A stretch of DNA of 64,000 nucleotides from Rugalucina vietnamica (GCA_964017185.1 OZ024869.1:66868315-66932314); one strand, 5' to 3'; shown: positions 10,948 to 24,900, counted from the stretch's first letter. Notes: generated by a model from the sequence alone, not told the origin. Made by a program: numbers and translations.

Positions 10948-11372
10948 GGTAAAAAGAAAAAAAAATAAATAAATAAAAAATGCAGATGACAATCTTTCTG
11001 TATTTATCCAAACTGATGCCATAGGAATATTTCAAAAACAGTGCCACATTCATTCAGGTTCTGGTGCAATAGTGAGAACAAGGTCATTCTGAATCTGAAT
11101 GGTTTACTGGTGATACGCTAAATTGACAATACTTCACCAGGGGGGTGTGCCAGGAGGAAAATTAGTCCCTGGCACTCACAAGAGATGCAAAATTGGACAC
11201 ACAGTCTCAACTATGAATTGTTTCCCTCTTGATTCTGCTACCCCAAAAAAGTGGTAACATGTAGTTTCCGCCCCATGAGTCAGATATCCAATGTTGGGCA
11301 AAGTGTCATTTCGGTCCCATCACTACAAGTCGTTTTGGCTCTTCAGTAGAACACACCAAACACTATTGTAAT

Positions 11373-11991
11373 CAGTCAGGGACAAAACCTAAACAAGTTA
11401 TAAAAAAAATAACTGAAACAAGTTATTTTTCATTTTCCCTGCATCAGTCAAAATCTGTGAAGTTTTTCTTAATTTAATTGAAATATGCAGGGTTTTACAT
11501 AATTAAAATGTTAATGGGAGATGCAGCAAGATGAGAGCTTTATACTCACATGGCTGAAAGTTAGTATATACCATTAAGATTTTGAAAATTTCAGTTTTTT
11601 ATGCATTTTTTTGGCATCAGAATGGCAAAATCCTTGATTTTAAAACATCTGTTCCCACCTTACAAGAATTTTGGCACATGTCTAGACAATTTTCCTAGGA
11701 TGATGTAACTTTAATGTAGCTACTACAAAAGAATTTCTTAGTACGCATAGTCTAAAAAGTGGTACGCAGGTTCTTCAAAGACAAGTGGGGTAATGATACT
11801 AATAACCTATTCAAGTTAATATTGTCATAATTACTAATAAAAGCATAACTTATATAAGTGGTTTTTTGATAAAAAAAAAATATCCAAGAAAAGTGAACTC
11901 TAACATCTTGGAAAGGGAGATCATTTAAAGTGTATTAATAACTTGTTTCAGTTATTTTTTTTATAACTTGTTTAGGTTTTGTCCCTGACTG
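11373..11991. mobile_element. 619-bp MITE with about 55-bp terminal inverted repeats and 5-bp target duplication
   Basis: The left end CAGTCAGGGACAAAACCTAA is mirrored on the right (TTAGGTTTTGTCCCTGACTG), and the inverted match extends about 55 bases including AACTGAAACAAGTTATT. GTAAT precedes (11368-11372) and follows (11992-11996). No ORF inside. A related left end occurs at 49244-49330. Confidence 0.85.
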
Positions 11992-12074
11992 GTAATGTTT
12001 GATGTTTTTAGCCAAATTATTTCTTTCTTATTCAATCTTTGATATCAACATTCGAAAGATATCAATCCAAGATA

Positions 12075-12190
12075 ACAAGGGTAGGGTATTTGTTTTCAGA
12101 GACCTAGGAAGCAAGCAAACACTGTGGAATAGTCTTCCTTTTTCAGTGGTCGCATCTAAGACCATGGAAGAATTTAAGGCTCTCATTTAA
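12075..12190 (+). pseudogene. Non-LTR retrotransposon relic, RT C-terminal tail
   Basis: Translates to R-V-F-V-F-R-D ... L-W-N-S-L-P-F-S-V-V-A-S-K-T-M-E-E-F-K and a stop at 12188. W-N-S-L-P plus x-F-K is the usual last block of CR1/Jockey-type RT proteins. There is no upstream RT in this copy: a MITE ends at 11991, so it is a truncated remnant. Confidence 0.6.
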
Positions 12191-12205
12191 ACCATGTGTC
12201 CAGAG

Positions 12206-12372
12206 CAGGAGCGGATCCAGGATTTCTGAAGAGGGGGTTCAAATGTAGAAAAGGGGGGTTCGTTTGCCTATTTTCACACAAAATCTCTTGAAATTCCCCA
12301 TGAAAATGAAATAAGTTGGGTAATGAGTGGGGTTCGAGCGAACCCCTTGAACCCCCTCTAAATCCGCCACTG
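12206..12372. mobile_element. 167-bp hAT-type MITE
   Basis: Ends CAGGAGCGGATCCAGG and, inverted, CAGTGGCGGATTTAGAGG; both continue into GGGGGTTCA / TGAACCCCC. It is flanked by a perfect 8-bp duplication GTCCAGAG (12198-12205 and 12373-12380), the length expected for hAT. It lies in the 3' tail of the LINE relic. Confidence 0.9.
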
Positions 12373-12636
12373 GTCCAGAGGTATATGTTTTAGTATGCCT
12401 CTGTCAAACTTCTTTTTAATAGTTTTAATGGCCCATCCAGAATGTTTTCTCCCTAATTTGCTAAATTCAAAATTAAGCCAAAAACCCCACCCCACACCTG
12501 AGGTGATGATCAGGAATTGAACGACTCTGTATGTATCTGAAGACAGACAGACAGGGTGTTTTAGGGAGCAAGTATCTAGCCATGCTAGCTTCAGGTTTAC
12601 CGAGTGTGTTAGATAAACCAGTTTATCGTCCAGGTA

Positions 12637-12754
12637 ATCCGAGACTGCTCTGACATTAAATAGCCTTCGATTATTTTTGACTGGCGGCTATTATAATCCG
12701 AGACTGCTCTGACATTAAATAGCCTTCGATTATTTTTGACTGGCGGCTATTATA
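12637..12754. repeat. Exact 59-bp tandem duplication
   Basis: TCCGAGACTGCTCTGACATT to GGCGGCTATTATAA occurs twice in a row with period 59 and no visible differences, so it is recent. Confidence 0.9.
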
Positions 12755-12756
12755 AC

Positions 12757-12900
12757 CTTTATGGGTCAGACAGCCAGAGAAGACTCGGGTTATCGTCCAG
12801 GATGGACCGATTTATGGACTGATATCCCCGGGGTATTCACGGACCAAATATCACATATCATTCTTTCCTAGAACGATTAGATGTTGGGAATAGTCAGCAA
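12757..12900 (+). pseudogene. Second LINE RT C-terminal relic
   Basis: One frame reads V-I-V-Q-D-G ... S-R-T-K-Y-H-I-S-F-F-P-R-T-I-R-C-W-E then stop. S-F-F-P-R-T-I-R-x-W is a familiar block near the end of non-LTR retrotransposon RT proteins. A frameshift or stop follows at once, so it is dead. Confidence 0.55.
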
Positions 12901-13028
12901 TCGACTGTTGGGAGTACCAAGTAGACTGGTAGAAGTAGAACATAAACATCACAATAAAAACGGGGAAACCCCGGAGTTTTATGGATGGAACTACCCAGTG
13001 TGTTTGCAGTTATTAAGAGCCTAGGGCA

Positions 13029-13162
13029 GTGTACCTGATGACCACCCAGAGCTACCAGACTGGAGAGAAACCACAAAGAGGGAAATTGCAGCCTACATCG
13101 AGGCCATGGGTCGCTTCAGCGAGAAGATTCCAGACAGCTTGATCCATCAATCCACATCTTGA
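13029..13162 (+). other. Possible short coding remnant (unrecognised)
   Basis: The frame reads D-D-H-P-E-L-P-D-W-R-E-T ... I-A-A-Y-I-E-A-M-G-R-F-S-E-K-I-P-D-S and ends in TGA at 13160-13162. AATAAA follows at about 13205. It could be a retroelement or gene 3' end; no family is recognised and no upstream exon was found. Confidence 0.25.
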
Positions 13163-13620
13163 ATCATAAAGTACATAGTCATTTGAGTTCAGTCACCCAA
13201 GAGAAAATAAAACTACATTGGAGGCCATCAGCACAATTGAGACAACCTGAGCCGCAGAGGCCGTGGATTGAGGATTGAGGATATTTTTTAAAAAAAAAAA
13301 AGATTCTTTACTTCAGAAGACTCAAGAGTTTGAAAGAAGGGCGCGAAAATGTATGACTTAATTTTCAATTATAACTGCAACTGCAGTCGATTTCATTACT
13401 AATTTCCGGTATCGCTGTGAGAAGTGAGCCGGTAACGGTTACCACTCACAGTGTTCCTTCGGCGCCCAGGCTACTTGAACTAGGAGGTCAGAGACAATAT
13501 ACTTTTATATTATATGTCTCTAACTTAGTCCATGAGCTACATGATCCTACATTGTTTGTAGAGTACTCAGATAGCATTGATATGCTTAAGTTTAGGTGAA
13601 GTCTCAGTGCTTGAGAAACC

Positions 13621-15114
13621 AGAGGACCATTGGTCCTGAGAACGCTCTCCTGATCTTGGAGCATCTAGTCATCATGAAATGATATTGACATTGAATACTA
13701 AAACACCCTTATTGACTTCATAAGTTGTCTCCATCTGCCAAGTTTCAGGTATCAGGCTGCAAAATATCCACTGTCTTCACTTTTTTCCATGTAAAAGCCT
13801 ATGTTTCCAAAATTGACCTTGCTGTAAAATAGGCTGTCATCCCAGGGTCATCATTTTATCAAACTTTGATGGGTTGGAGTCCCCGGTGCTACATACATGT
13901 ACCAAGTTTCGTGGAAATCGACAAACTGGTTCTGGAGAAAAAGATTTTGGAAGGGTTTTTACCATATATGGGTATGACCGCCATCTTGCTCATGTGACCA
14001 AAATTTCAATGCCACTTCTCATGGAGGCTCCACATAAAATTTCAATTTGATAGGCCAAGCGGTTTCTGAGAAAAAGATCTTTGAAACTGTGACTTAATTT
14101 TGATATTTCAATAACCTTGGGTCAAGGACAAGAAATGACGTTACATACCTTCACTGGCTCCATTAAGTTGTCTGCATCTAGCAACTTTCAAGTCTTAGGA
14201 TGCAATAATTTCCAAAATCTCCATTGTTTTCACCTTTACCATGCAAAAGCCTATGTTTCCAAAATTGGCATTGCCTTAAAACAGGTGAAGGTCATCCCAG
14301 GGTCATCATTTTATCAAACTATGATGAGCTGGAGTCACAGATGCTACATATCAAGTTTCGTGGAAATTGGCCCACCGGTTCTGGAGAAGAAGATTTTTGA
14401 AGAGTTTTTACCATATATGGGGGTGGCGCCATCATGGTCATGTGACCAAGATATGGCGATCAAAATTTCAATGCCACTACCAAAGGAGGCTCCACATAAA
14501 ATATTTCAATTTGATCGACCAAGCGGTTTCAGAGAAGAAGATCTTTGATATTGTGACTTAATTTTGATATTTCAATGACTTTGGGTAAAGATCAAGAAAT
14601 GACTGTGACGTTAATTAATAACATACCTTCATTGACTCCATTAGTTGTCTGCAACTGGAAACTTTCAAGTCAACGGCTGCAATAGTTACCAAAATATCCA
14701 TTGTTTTCTCCTTTTCTCATGTAAAAGCCTTTGTTTCCAAAATTGACCTTGCCGTAAAATAGGTCAAGGTCATCACAGGTCACCATTTTATTAAACTATG
14801 ATGGGCTGGAGCCCCAAATGCTACATACCAAGTTTCGTAGAAATCGGCCCACCGGATCTGGAGAAGAAGACTTTTGAATGGTTTTTAATCATATATGGGC
14901 GTGGCGGCCATATTGGTCATGTGACCAAGATATCGCGATCAAATTTTCAATGCCACTACCCAAAGAGGTTCCACATAAAATTTCAATTTGATCGACCGAG
15001 CGGTTTCAGAGAGGAAGATCTTTGAAATTGTGGACGACGGTCGGACGACGGACGGACGGACGCCGGATCATGGCCATCTTATAAGCTCACCTTGTGAGCC
15101 TTCGGCTCAGGTGA
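13621..15114. mobile_element. Hairpin-ended tandem-repeat element, family 1, copy 2
   Basis: Starts with the palindrome AGGACCATTGGTCCT (13623-13637), carries three diverged core units and ends in GACGACGGACGGACGCCGGA and the hairpin GCTCACCTTGTGAGCC...GGCTCAGGTGA (15085-15113). The 143-aa ORF at 14117-14548 and its neighbours are translations of the core unit. The core is shifted relative to copy 1, with units of about 430-450 bp. Confidence 0.75.
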
Positions 15115-16099
15115 TCATTGGATGACGTACACTCTCTTTATATTAGTATTTTTCTTTTCGTTTTAGGGCGTGACTTCGGCTTTGGTTACACCGGTTCTTA
15201 GTTGGAGAAGATGAATTGTGCTGGCTGTGCAGCGAAAACAACTTAAGGTGTTGATCAGCTGTGCAGTTACAGAAGTCACTAAGTGACATCATATGTAGAG
15301 ATCTAAAGAAGCCAACGGCTTCGGCTCTTTGGCGGAAAAGTGAGACGGTACATGGGGCTGATTTTAAGATCGACTTGTTTAATTTTAAGACAGAAGAAAC
15401 AGAAGAAAGAAGCAAAATATCGGGATGCGCTGGGGGGGGGTAACACTCGCTGTCCATGAAAAAGCATTAAAATTTCAACATATAGATCTATACTCGGTAT
15501 ATTAGTCTGTATTTATATATAATCAAATCAATTAATAAAAACATGAATATTTCACCTGCTTCATGTACAAAACATCCAAAAAGTATTGCTGATGCAAGGA
15601 ATAATTTCATAATTCACAAGATACGACTAAAACACATTTTCGGGAATTATTTTAAACATTCTTCGGGATATACAAATAATTCCTATAGAAAGTATTTAAC
15701 TCATTTAGAATATCTTTAATTGTACTTTTGCTAAATTGTACGTAATTTGATCGCTACCTTTAAGACAATAGCTCTTGTCAAATACAAAGACCATTTAATA
15801 CACATAGTAAATCAAGTGTTTCAACGCTTTCATTATCAAAACCGGTCCCATTCCCATCGATATTTTAATTTCCTCTCTTCTTTATTTCTTTATAATTTCA
15901 AAGTGGAAACTTTGAGACGTATCATCGGAACGGACATAGCTACCGCCCCAGGAAAAGAGCACCCTCCAGGTAGTGTTCCGACATGCCGTATTCTGAGAAG
16001 GCGATATTCCTGTTTGCTGTGATTTAATGTTGCATGTAATCAGTCCGAGTGTATGCCTATTTTTATTTGGATGTCTCTGATTTAGGGGATATTCAATCT

Positions 16100-16331
16100 G
16101 AGCCGCCTCATGAAAAAAACAACAATCTGCATATGCGAAAACAAAGACGCAGACCAGCTTCGCGGTAACCGCGAAGATGATCAGCGCCTTTGTTTTGCTA
16201 CACGGATAGTGCACTTCCTCCTCTTCTTATACCCGAAATTTCAAGCTTCTAGCCTGCTTCTTTGACTGTACAGTTTGATTTGTGTCGGACCTGTTGGGAG
16301 CCACATTGTTAGTTTTCTCACGAGATGGCTC
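16100..16331. mobile_element. MITE-A copy (GAGCC ends, internal palindrome)
   Basis: Begins GAGCCGCCTCATG and ends CACGAGATGGCTC, inverted to each other. The centre has GCGAAAACAAAGACGCAGA and a GCTTCGCGGTAACCGCGAAG palindrome. This family recurs at least nine more times in the window. Confidence 0.85.
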
Positions 16332-16699
16332 ATTAATATTCATTCTGTCTGCCTTGCTGCTGTACTTGCTATCTTTGTGTTTGGTTGATGCTAACCAGAT
16401 GACTACCCTGTTGGGAAAGATCTACTCACCTTACTCTTCATGCATGCTGTAACGTTTTTGTAGTGTTTTGTGCTGTACTTTCTTTTCCGCCTGGTGTCTA
16501 GTTTTGGAGTTTGATTGATTTTAATTGTGTCAATTACAGTGCCCTTTATCATCAGTAGTAGTACTTGTTTGAAAGTCCCTGTCAACTATTTTCCAGTCAT
16601 ATCAGGATGGAGCCATGCTATGCTTTATGCGAGTCCTTATCTAGTAGTTTGGGAGAGCTTAAAGTAATCTAAAGTGTCTTATGCATGACATAACACGAC

Positions 16700-16795
16700 G
16701 GCAGATAGTTTAATTTCGAACCCTAGACCTCTCGTCATAGCATGGAGCACGGAGAGTCCGACTCTACCACTAAGCCACCGCGACGCCACCAAACG
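16700..16795 (-). repeat. tRNA-derived SINE head or tRNA pseudogene
   Basis: On the minus strand GGTGGCTTAGTGGTAGAG matches a Pol III A box and GGGTTCGAAAT a B box, about 50 bases apart. The acceptor stem does not pair well, so it is not a functional tRNA. Confidence 0.5.
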
Positions 16796-16974
16796 TATGG
16801 TGTTTACTCAGGATGCGACAGGTCTTTGGGGTTGTGCTACGCAGGCCATAATTTCTGAGTAGCGTGGCCTGTACTGTTGGTTTGAAAGTAAAAGTACGAG
16901 AAAAATAAAACAAGAAAATGAACAATGATTTATTTAATTGTGACTAAACAATCAACATGATCAAAGCCAAATTT

Positions 16975-19900
16975 GGGGGGGTCTCATATGCGCCCACGCA
17001 CCAATTTTTTTCTTGCTTTGTATGGTGAATGCCTTCATTCTAACACCTATAAAAATGCACTTATTTATTTTGAAAAACATTTTTAGGTCTCAGGATAGCA
17101 CCCTGACGTACTCCATCTTTGTGACCATACCTGCCTGATAATTTGCCTATATGTTATCACTTAAATAACTTTTATTAACCCAATTAAAACTGGAATTAAA
17201 AAAGGACTCCATATGGCTTACTTTGATACCATTTTGGCTTAAATAGATAGACAGATAGATTATCCATGGAAACTTAAACTTGAAATTGTCAAAATTTCAT
17301 CAAAATTACTTTCGAGAATGACAAATTGTGTCTCATATTTTTATATGTTCTAGTGCTTGTCAACCTATGATACTGTCTATAAAATTGGCCAGCGGTACCC
17401 TCTTCATGCTGGTAAAGTTTTATAAATTTTCAAAACCGGTAACACTGTTGAAATGTACATGATATACATGTTGGTCAATTTTTGACGAAAATTGATTTTA
17501 ATGTTTTTAGCTGTTTTTTCGTCTAAAATTATACTATTCCACAATTTTATCAATAGAAATGATAAAACACATGAGAAATATGAATACTTAGTATAATAAT
17601 GCTTATCTGATTTGGAAATTTCACATATATAATACTGACCTACCTCAAAGTTATTATTAATTTATTATACAAATGATCAGCAAACATTTTTAGGTCTCAA
17701 CCAAAATTTCAAATATATCAATGAAAGGTTCTATAATTTCATCACTAAATATTTCTTTAGGTTTAGATGCATTTGGATAATTTTATTGGAGTAACATTTA
17801 TTTAATTTGTGATCGACCACCGTAATGGTAATAGACATTTGATTGATTCCTCGATTTGCTTTCTCATCTTGTAATGTTGTTTATAAGATTGTACATAACT
17901 TTACTTATTTAACTGTTGTTGATGCCAACTTAAGTTAAAAGACTGACAAGAATACCAAATACAGTGGCACTTTCAAAGGTTTCTATATCACCATCATCCT
18001 TATACTTATCCAGTAAGTACAGTACATAATTCAACTATGTGACAGGCTTTTCTCTTTGTAAGTGTTCAGATATGATGCTCAGATATAGCTTTCACTTTAA
18101 ATATCAGATTGTTTCAATTCTTCATTAAAAACATCCATTATTGATATTATTGTCTACCATTTAAATGTGGTTCTTTTTTCTATTTTTGAAATGAATATTA
18201 GGGTAATGAATAATGTAACCGAAGTTACTGAACACTCAGACAAATATCCAAACTTGATGTTTACAAATCTCCACATTTATGACTCATGTTCATGTTTGTA
18301 ATTTCATGCTGATAGTTGTCTAGATACTCTTGTTTAATCCTATCCTTTGGTTAGAAATTATGGCTGTTTTGTCAATTATCTGTCAGCTAGGTAAAAAAAC
18401 CCTCTCAGCTACATGTAAGTTTATAAGTTCAAAAGCTCCATTGTGGGTTAGGGTTTCCAATTGTGAAGTGTTGGAAATAAAATATAATTGTTAGATCCTT
18501 TGGAAGCAGTAAAACATTCAAAGAGAGAAGGTGGGCCATATTGTACAATTTCGGGTAATGAACCTGAAGTATGTTTTAAACTTCCAGCAAAAGGTCTGCC
18601 TGCTGTAGCAGATGATGAAATGCATGCATAAGTAATAATTTTCATCTCAGATTTGATATATGATATAACCTGTTTCAAACATGCTATTATGTATTGTTAA
18701 AATGCTGTCAAGTATGTGTATATTATGCATCAAATGGAGGAGAAAAGAAAAACACACAAAAGTAGTTAACCGGTTCCTGTTGTTAGTAACTTATCATATA
18801 ATTTTATCTATTGAGATTTCGTTTTCTCTCTTCATCCTATTGGTTTTCCTAAAGTATATCCTTGGGTGGGTGGGGTGTTTTTTCTGAGATCATGATATAA
18901 GCAGCAGGGGGAAAATGTCCTTAGCCTCATCTGGTTATTTTATGCAAACTGCTAAATCCTTTAGGTTTTCCATATGGCATAAGTTAAAGGCAATAAAATA
19001 TATAATACCTAAACAACTTGTTTCTTGAAAACAAAATAAATAAAATAAACAAAACAGTAAAAACTAGGTAATTGCAACATAAACACGAATACATTATAGA
19101 GAATGGCTAACTAGTAGATAGAATCATGTTCTAAAACTAATTATGAAAACTAACAATGATGGACAGATATGCATTTTAAGGTCCAAGACAGGGTGCAATT
19201 TTCTTAATTAAATCAATATTCAAAATATGTAAAATAGCATTGATGGTCATGCAAGCAAGACACAAAATTGCTTACCTGGAAATTGTTTCACAAAAAGTTT
19301 GCTTTGTAACATGTTGATAACATGAATTATTTATAAATGGATCAAATCATTATTAATTTTACTTTCTTCAGAATTCTGACTTGTATCATTCGATGTTCTA
19401 GAAACAGATGTTACCGGTCTTCAAATTTTACGAAATTTTCAGCAAATAATCTATATATGTGTAGCCTAATTTAAGGTTAAAATTATTGGTTGACAAAACC
19501 AGGAACATGTTAAAATTGAAAATCAAACTTGTGATTACACCATTATGGAGCTAAAATTTGGGGTCATCTGCGAAATAAATGATTATCAGCCGAATTCAAC
19601 ATTATAGCTATCAACAATAATGCAATACAGATATGATCAGTGATCCTTCTAGATTATTTTACAAACAAATAGAATCAGGAAGATGCTATTATGACGGTTA
19701 TTGGCGACTTTAATTACACATACCCCTATATTCAGACCCCCTCTAATACAAAATGTTGTATTTAAAAATTTTAAGTAGTTAAGAGGATATCTATATTACT
19801 TATGAAGTGGTCATTCACCAAGCAAGCAATATGCATAATATCAAAAAAATCGGTGCGTGGGCAGAACCCAATGTAAATTTCATATACCGTGAGACCACCC
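16975..19900. mobile_element. Possible 2.9-kb element with short inverted ends
   Basis: GGGTCTCATATG / GCGCCCACGCACCAATTTTT near 16980-17020 is mirrored near 19840-19900 (AAAAATCGGTGCGTGGGC and GTGAGACCACCCC), and the mirror continues to GGTGAATG / CATTCACC. The interior is AT-rich with no long ORF. Confidence 0.45.
18465..18600. repeat. Dispersed repeat (GAAGCAGTAAAAC family)
   Basis: A block with AGATCCTTTGGAAGCAGTAA, a GGCCATATTG segment and a GGTAATGAACC segment. Related, diverged copies lie at 19970-20240, 27310-27630, 28590-28690 (inverted) and 30830-30930. Several end in CTGATCTCAAAGGA with ATATAATCTGCACTA. Confidence 0.6.
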
Positions 19901-19969
19901 CTTTATCTAAGACCTATATCGCACATTAAAGCTAATCAACTGATAAAATATAAAGGTTTGATCCCGGTT

Positions 19970-20245
19970 TGGAAGCAGTAAAAACATTCAAAGGGAGACA
20001 GTATGGACTATATTGCGCAATGTCGGGCAATGAACCCTCTTCAGTAGCCCTTTTTAAACCGGCAACGAAAGCCAGACTATTGTACTGCAATTTCGAATTA
20101 CACGAGAAGTCTAAATCAAAGACACATTCCTAAACGGGGTCGAATAATTTAAACATTGCTTAGAAGTATGTTTCTAAACGTGAGTTTTGAACACACTGAA
20201 TATCTTTACTGATCTCAAAGGATTTAAATAAAAATATAATCTGCA
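19970..20245. repeat. Dispersed repeat, second copy (GAAGCAGTAAAAAC family)
   Basis: Opens GGTTTGGAAGCAGTAAAAAC and ends CTGATCTCAAAGGATTTAA plus ATATAATCTGCACTAGGG. The end pieces are imperfect inverted repeats of GATCCTTT / AAAGGAT. Confidence 0.55.
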
Positions 20246-21344
20246 CTAGGGAGACATTTTAGGGCCACCACACACCAGCTGCAGCAATAGCAAATAAAAT
20301 ATAAAGGTGATAAGCTATCTAAAAGCATTTTGATGATACAATGTTATTTGAGTCCAAGCGGGACAAGTATTAGCAAACTTTATGTAAAATTATTTTATAG
20401 CATGACTGCCTTTGTTTTATGTAACGTAATTGAAATAACAACATCTCGGGTCATCTAAACAAACCAATGTCACATACAAAGTTGCACAAATGGCTGCAAG
20501 GAAAACTGACCAATAATACCATAATGTTACATCTCTTCTGTTTGTCATTGGCTGAACAGTTACATGTAAGAGTACAGAAAAGACGTGATTCGTACTTAAT
20601 TGACAAGCTAAATCATACTTTGTCAGATGTGTTTTCTCGTGACGAGGCCCACATGACATGGGCATAAAGTCTGGAAATGAGGTGGCTGTCAGAACAATAA
20701 GCATACATACGAATATTCAGAGGTAGGTGTTCTAGGATTTTAAAATATTACAACATATCATGTGCATTTACACGTGTATTTACATTATACATGCTTGGAA
20801 TAACTTGTGAAAATCTTTATTATCATTATTACATGTACATGTATTATTATTATTATTATTTATTTTACCATCATCATAATTATATATTGTTGCAAACACT
20901 GCAATTTAATTGAATGATAATTCATTTCAACAAAACGACGATTCATTTAAAACACATTTAAAATGCGCTTTTTGCAGCATTATTTTTTTGGAGAAAAAAA
21001 CTGAATACTGGTACATGACGTACTGCAAAAATGAATTTCAGGATTTTCTGATTAAGATTAACTTATCCGTTTTGCCCGACTTTCTAACTCGTAGTTCATC
21101 TTTTATGTTAAAGTTTTGAAGTTGCACACAAAAATGGCGATTTGTTACTTATTCCGTGTTTTCTTTCATCTAATTCCAGTGAGTTTGAGTGTGTAGTAAG
21201 AGCTTTGCGAGAGTTGAAGAGATTTTCTGGTGATCCTTTAGTCTTCTGGCACTGTCGAAAAGTATCAAATAAATAAATCACATAAATAAATAATAAAAAG
21301 GAAACACAAGTTAAAAAAAAGAATCGTTACTCACTTCGTGAGAT

Positions 21345-21955
21345 ATGGCAGCAAGAATGGATTACAAATGTACACTGTGCGAGAAATCTGTCAAAAAGGC
21401 ACGAAAAGAATTGAATGAAGACCCTAAAGAGCGTCTAGGGGCCGTGGAAACCCTTAGGGACTGGACGGAGAGGGAGCCGTGGATGAACGCCCCTAGGGAC
21501 CCCAAATTCTTTCTGTCATTTCTTCGCTGGAGTAAATTTAGTCAGCTGAAGGCTCGGGAAAGGCTGACAAACTACTTGCAGCTTTCACATGACCCAAGGT
21601 TCGACTATTTTCTAGGGAATGACCCCGGGGATGACTACAACTTGGAAATCTACAGACAGTAAGTACTGAAAACAATATGTACTTTTAAATTAAATGACGA
21701 AAAACTATTTCCTTCATATGAGACCATGATCTTTTTCTCAATATGACTTCGGTCGTGTTTTCTGTTTTTTTATCATCATGCAGTTCATACAATAAATATT
21801 ATGTAGATATGTCTACTACCGACGATGAAAAAGACTAAAGCCGCGTTCATGTGCAGTTATTGCAAGTGGGTTGCAAACTTGCAAATGTGCACATGAACAC
21901 GGCTTTGGACAGGGTGACCTGCGCGATTTAAGGATTTCCGTGGCTGTAGCTAATT

Positions 21956-21998
<43 letters not shown>

Positions 21999-24900
21999 TT
22001 ATATTTTCAGAGGGCATTTTGTCATGTTACCTGGTAAATGCAAACAAGGAAGACATGTGATTCTATCTCGATTTGGTAAGACAGTTATTTCTAATTTCCC
22101 GTTTCAGCAAATAAATAAATGATTTAGGGGGCGCTTGGTGGCACAGTTGTATATACGTCGGACTTCGAACCGAGGGATCCTGGGTTCAATCCCGACTAAG
22201 GCGCACCCAGTTGTGTACTTGGACAAGAAAGCTTAACTCCCCAGGGTACTGGTTAATACCCAGGAAGGTGGTAGCTCCGTCTTGACAGGGCTGAAAAAAT
22301 ATACCTTCGACGTTTAAACCTCAATACAAACAAACAAACGAACAAATAAAATTGATTTCTGAGCAGTAAAGTTTGGAATTTAATCAAGATCTGTCAAATC
22401 AATCAATCATTCATTCATTCAACCAATCAATTAATTAGTCCGCCAGTCACTTAGCCAGCCAGACCGTCAGCCACGGTCAGTCCGTCCGTCCGTCAGAATC
22501 CAACAAACCATACATCCATCCAATCATTCCTCCATCCAATAAAATTTAATGAATTCGTTACTTTCACAGAACCAGAGATTATGAAAACCTGCAGCAGCTC
22601 CGACGCAGTACGTGCTGCGGAGCCCATAGTGTCCGCGATGACGTTCTTTCTAGAGGAGGTCCAGGTCAACGGCATCACATTCATAGCCGACTGTGGAGGG
22701 CTGAGCATGAAAATGCTCATGTGGTGGGGTACTGACAAATTGAAACAACTGGCAGAACTCATCACGGTAAGTTATGAAGAATTACTTTAGCAGTAATTAA
22801 TTTCATGGGCATTGTTATTGTATATAGTTATACACATGGAAAAAAGTTAGGGAACACCTAAATAAATTAAACATAACTTCTCTTAGAGAAACCATCATTT
22901 TCCAAAATTTTGACTGTCGGTCCTCCATAAAGTCATGTTCAGTTCAAAAGTTCGATGGGCACATATTTAAAGCAGCACAGACATGGCCTGGTTTATATTA
23001 TAGCGAGTGTCATTAAAGTTGTGGACAATATTTACGCATGATATTAGTAATGCTGACAATTAGGTCTTCATCACATCATTCTGTTATAGTTCTAGCTCCA
23101 GAAATCTCAGTCCTAGCCTTCCACCTAATTTGCACGTCCAATGCCCATACTTCTAAACCTATGGTATTTCATTAAATTAAGTCATTGAATGTAATAAACG
23201 CACAAGCGATTTTCGGTAATCGACATTGTGATTTTTTTTATTAATTCTACTTCACATTTGTTGACATTTTACGAAGGTGAAAGATTTTTTTTCGAATATC
23301 GTCTATAGTATTTCGAAATTTTAATTACAAACGAAAACCCACACTTCGAAAATCAGGTGTTCCCTAACTTATTTCCATGTGTATATTTTAACGTCTCTAT
23401 TAGTGCCAGAGATAAGTTTTGAACGAGCATGTCTTTCAACATGGTTATGATAGAAGAATCAAACATGAGTTCCCATTTATTAACATTCACTATGTCCCAA
23501 AGGTAGTGTTGAAAACTGAGGGTGTAGCCCGAGGTTTTAAACACCTTCTTATGGACCATGAATGACATAATCATGTTTGATCGCTATTATTACATAAATA
23601 TAAATCATATGAAAAAATAGATCATATAAAAATGCATGTAAATCATATTTGTAGTGCAAAACGCAAGTTCTTTAAAGCAATTGAAAACTGAACATAGCAA
23701 CCGTCGCCGCCACGGTATCTTTGGTTTTATTGGGCGTGTAGTTAAATTTGTGGTGCGTTTTTCACCTTCGCCAATTTTTGTCATATAATGATATTAAAAA
23801 ACGCAAAAATGACATAATGAGATACCTAGTGCATGTAAATTTCACTACAATACCGGGAAATCTGATCTGAAATATGAATGATGTCCGTACAAATGCTACA
23901 GGATGCCAATAAAATCCCAGACTAGATATTCAGCAACTGTTGGTGCGTAGGGAAGATGAAGTACAGTGATGATGTCAGTTCGACATGTACAGTATACAGT
24001 TGCCTGTTCTTCAAACACCTACTTTCAATCACAATTCACTAAGTAAAGTCTCCGTACCGTGCACTAGGTAACCGTTATAGACGTCAGCTATGTTGTACTC
24101 CTTGGTTTTATTTTCTCTTTACAGACAGCCACTCCTCTAAGATTGAAGGAACTTCATTACATCAACGCAGGCCCCGCAGTTGAGTCTGGGTTGGCGGTGT
24201 TTAGTCCATTTGTCTCCAGTAAACATATGAAGAGGGTGAGAAAAAATCAGTGAATTAATTGACTCAATCACTCTGCAGAGATGCGATGTGCGTTTAGCAA
24301 AAGTCAGGCAAAGCGCCGTTGCACCAGCTTTCAGATTTACGGCATTCTCGGCTTTCACATTCTCTGCATGGGGTTATAGTGTGATAGACAAGAAATCGCA
24401 TACATTTAGATCAAAACTTGTAGTGTTGCTGCTGTAATTCAGCTTATCAAGACTTTTATTATCCTAATTGATAACTCTGCATTTAATGACAGCTACTGAA
24501 GTTGACATCGAAAACGAACCGTTTAAGAACTACAGTCTTTGAACATTATTCAGGTGGGCAGGTGGAGTTGGGGAGGGTCTCGTCGCTTGCATGGACCAAT
24601 CTCATATAGCCGGCCATGTACGTAGTTGTGGCTGTTCGCAAAACCGAAATAGGCGTGGCAGTTTATCAGTAATGCTAACAGGCACTTCTTTGCTTTTCTT
24701 ATCAGATAAAAACGCACAAGACCCTTGTACCGATTTATGACGCAGTCGACATGTCGATCTTGCCCGAAGAATATTTACCCGACGACTACGATGGCCAAAC
24801 AGCGGGTTCTGTTCGAGACATTGCCGGTGAGGAAATTAAACCATTAATGCATTCGCATGAGAAAACCAACAATTTAGGTTTTCGACCTGGGCTGACACAA

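Noticed and set aside
14117-14548. 143-aa ORF
   Set aside because: Translation of the family 1 core unit; the same frame recurs in neighbouring units and other copies with stops.
15143-15457. 104-aa minus-strand ORF and 60-aa plus ORF
   Set aside because: No domain, Ser/Leu-rich composition, and directly after a repeat element; insufficient support for a gene.
20417-20704. Overlapping ORFs on both strands (95 and 66 aa) upstream of gene A
   Set aside because: No recognisable domain, no splice support and no continuation into gene A.
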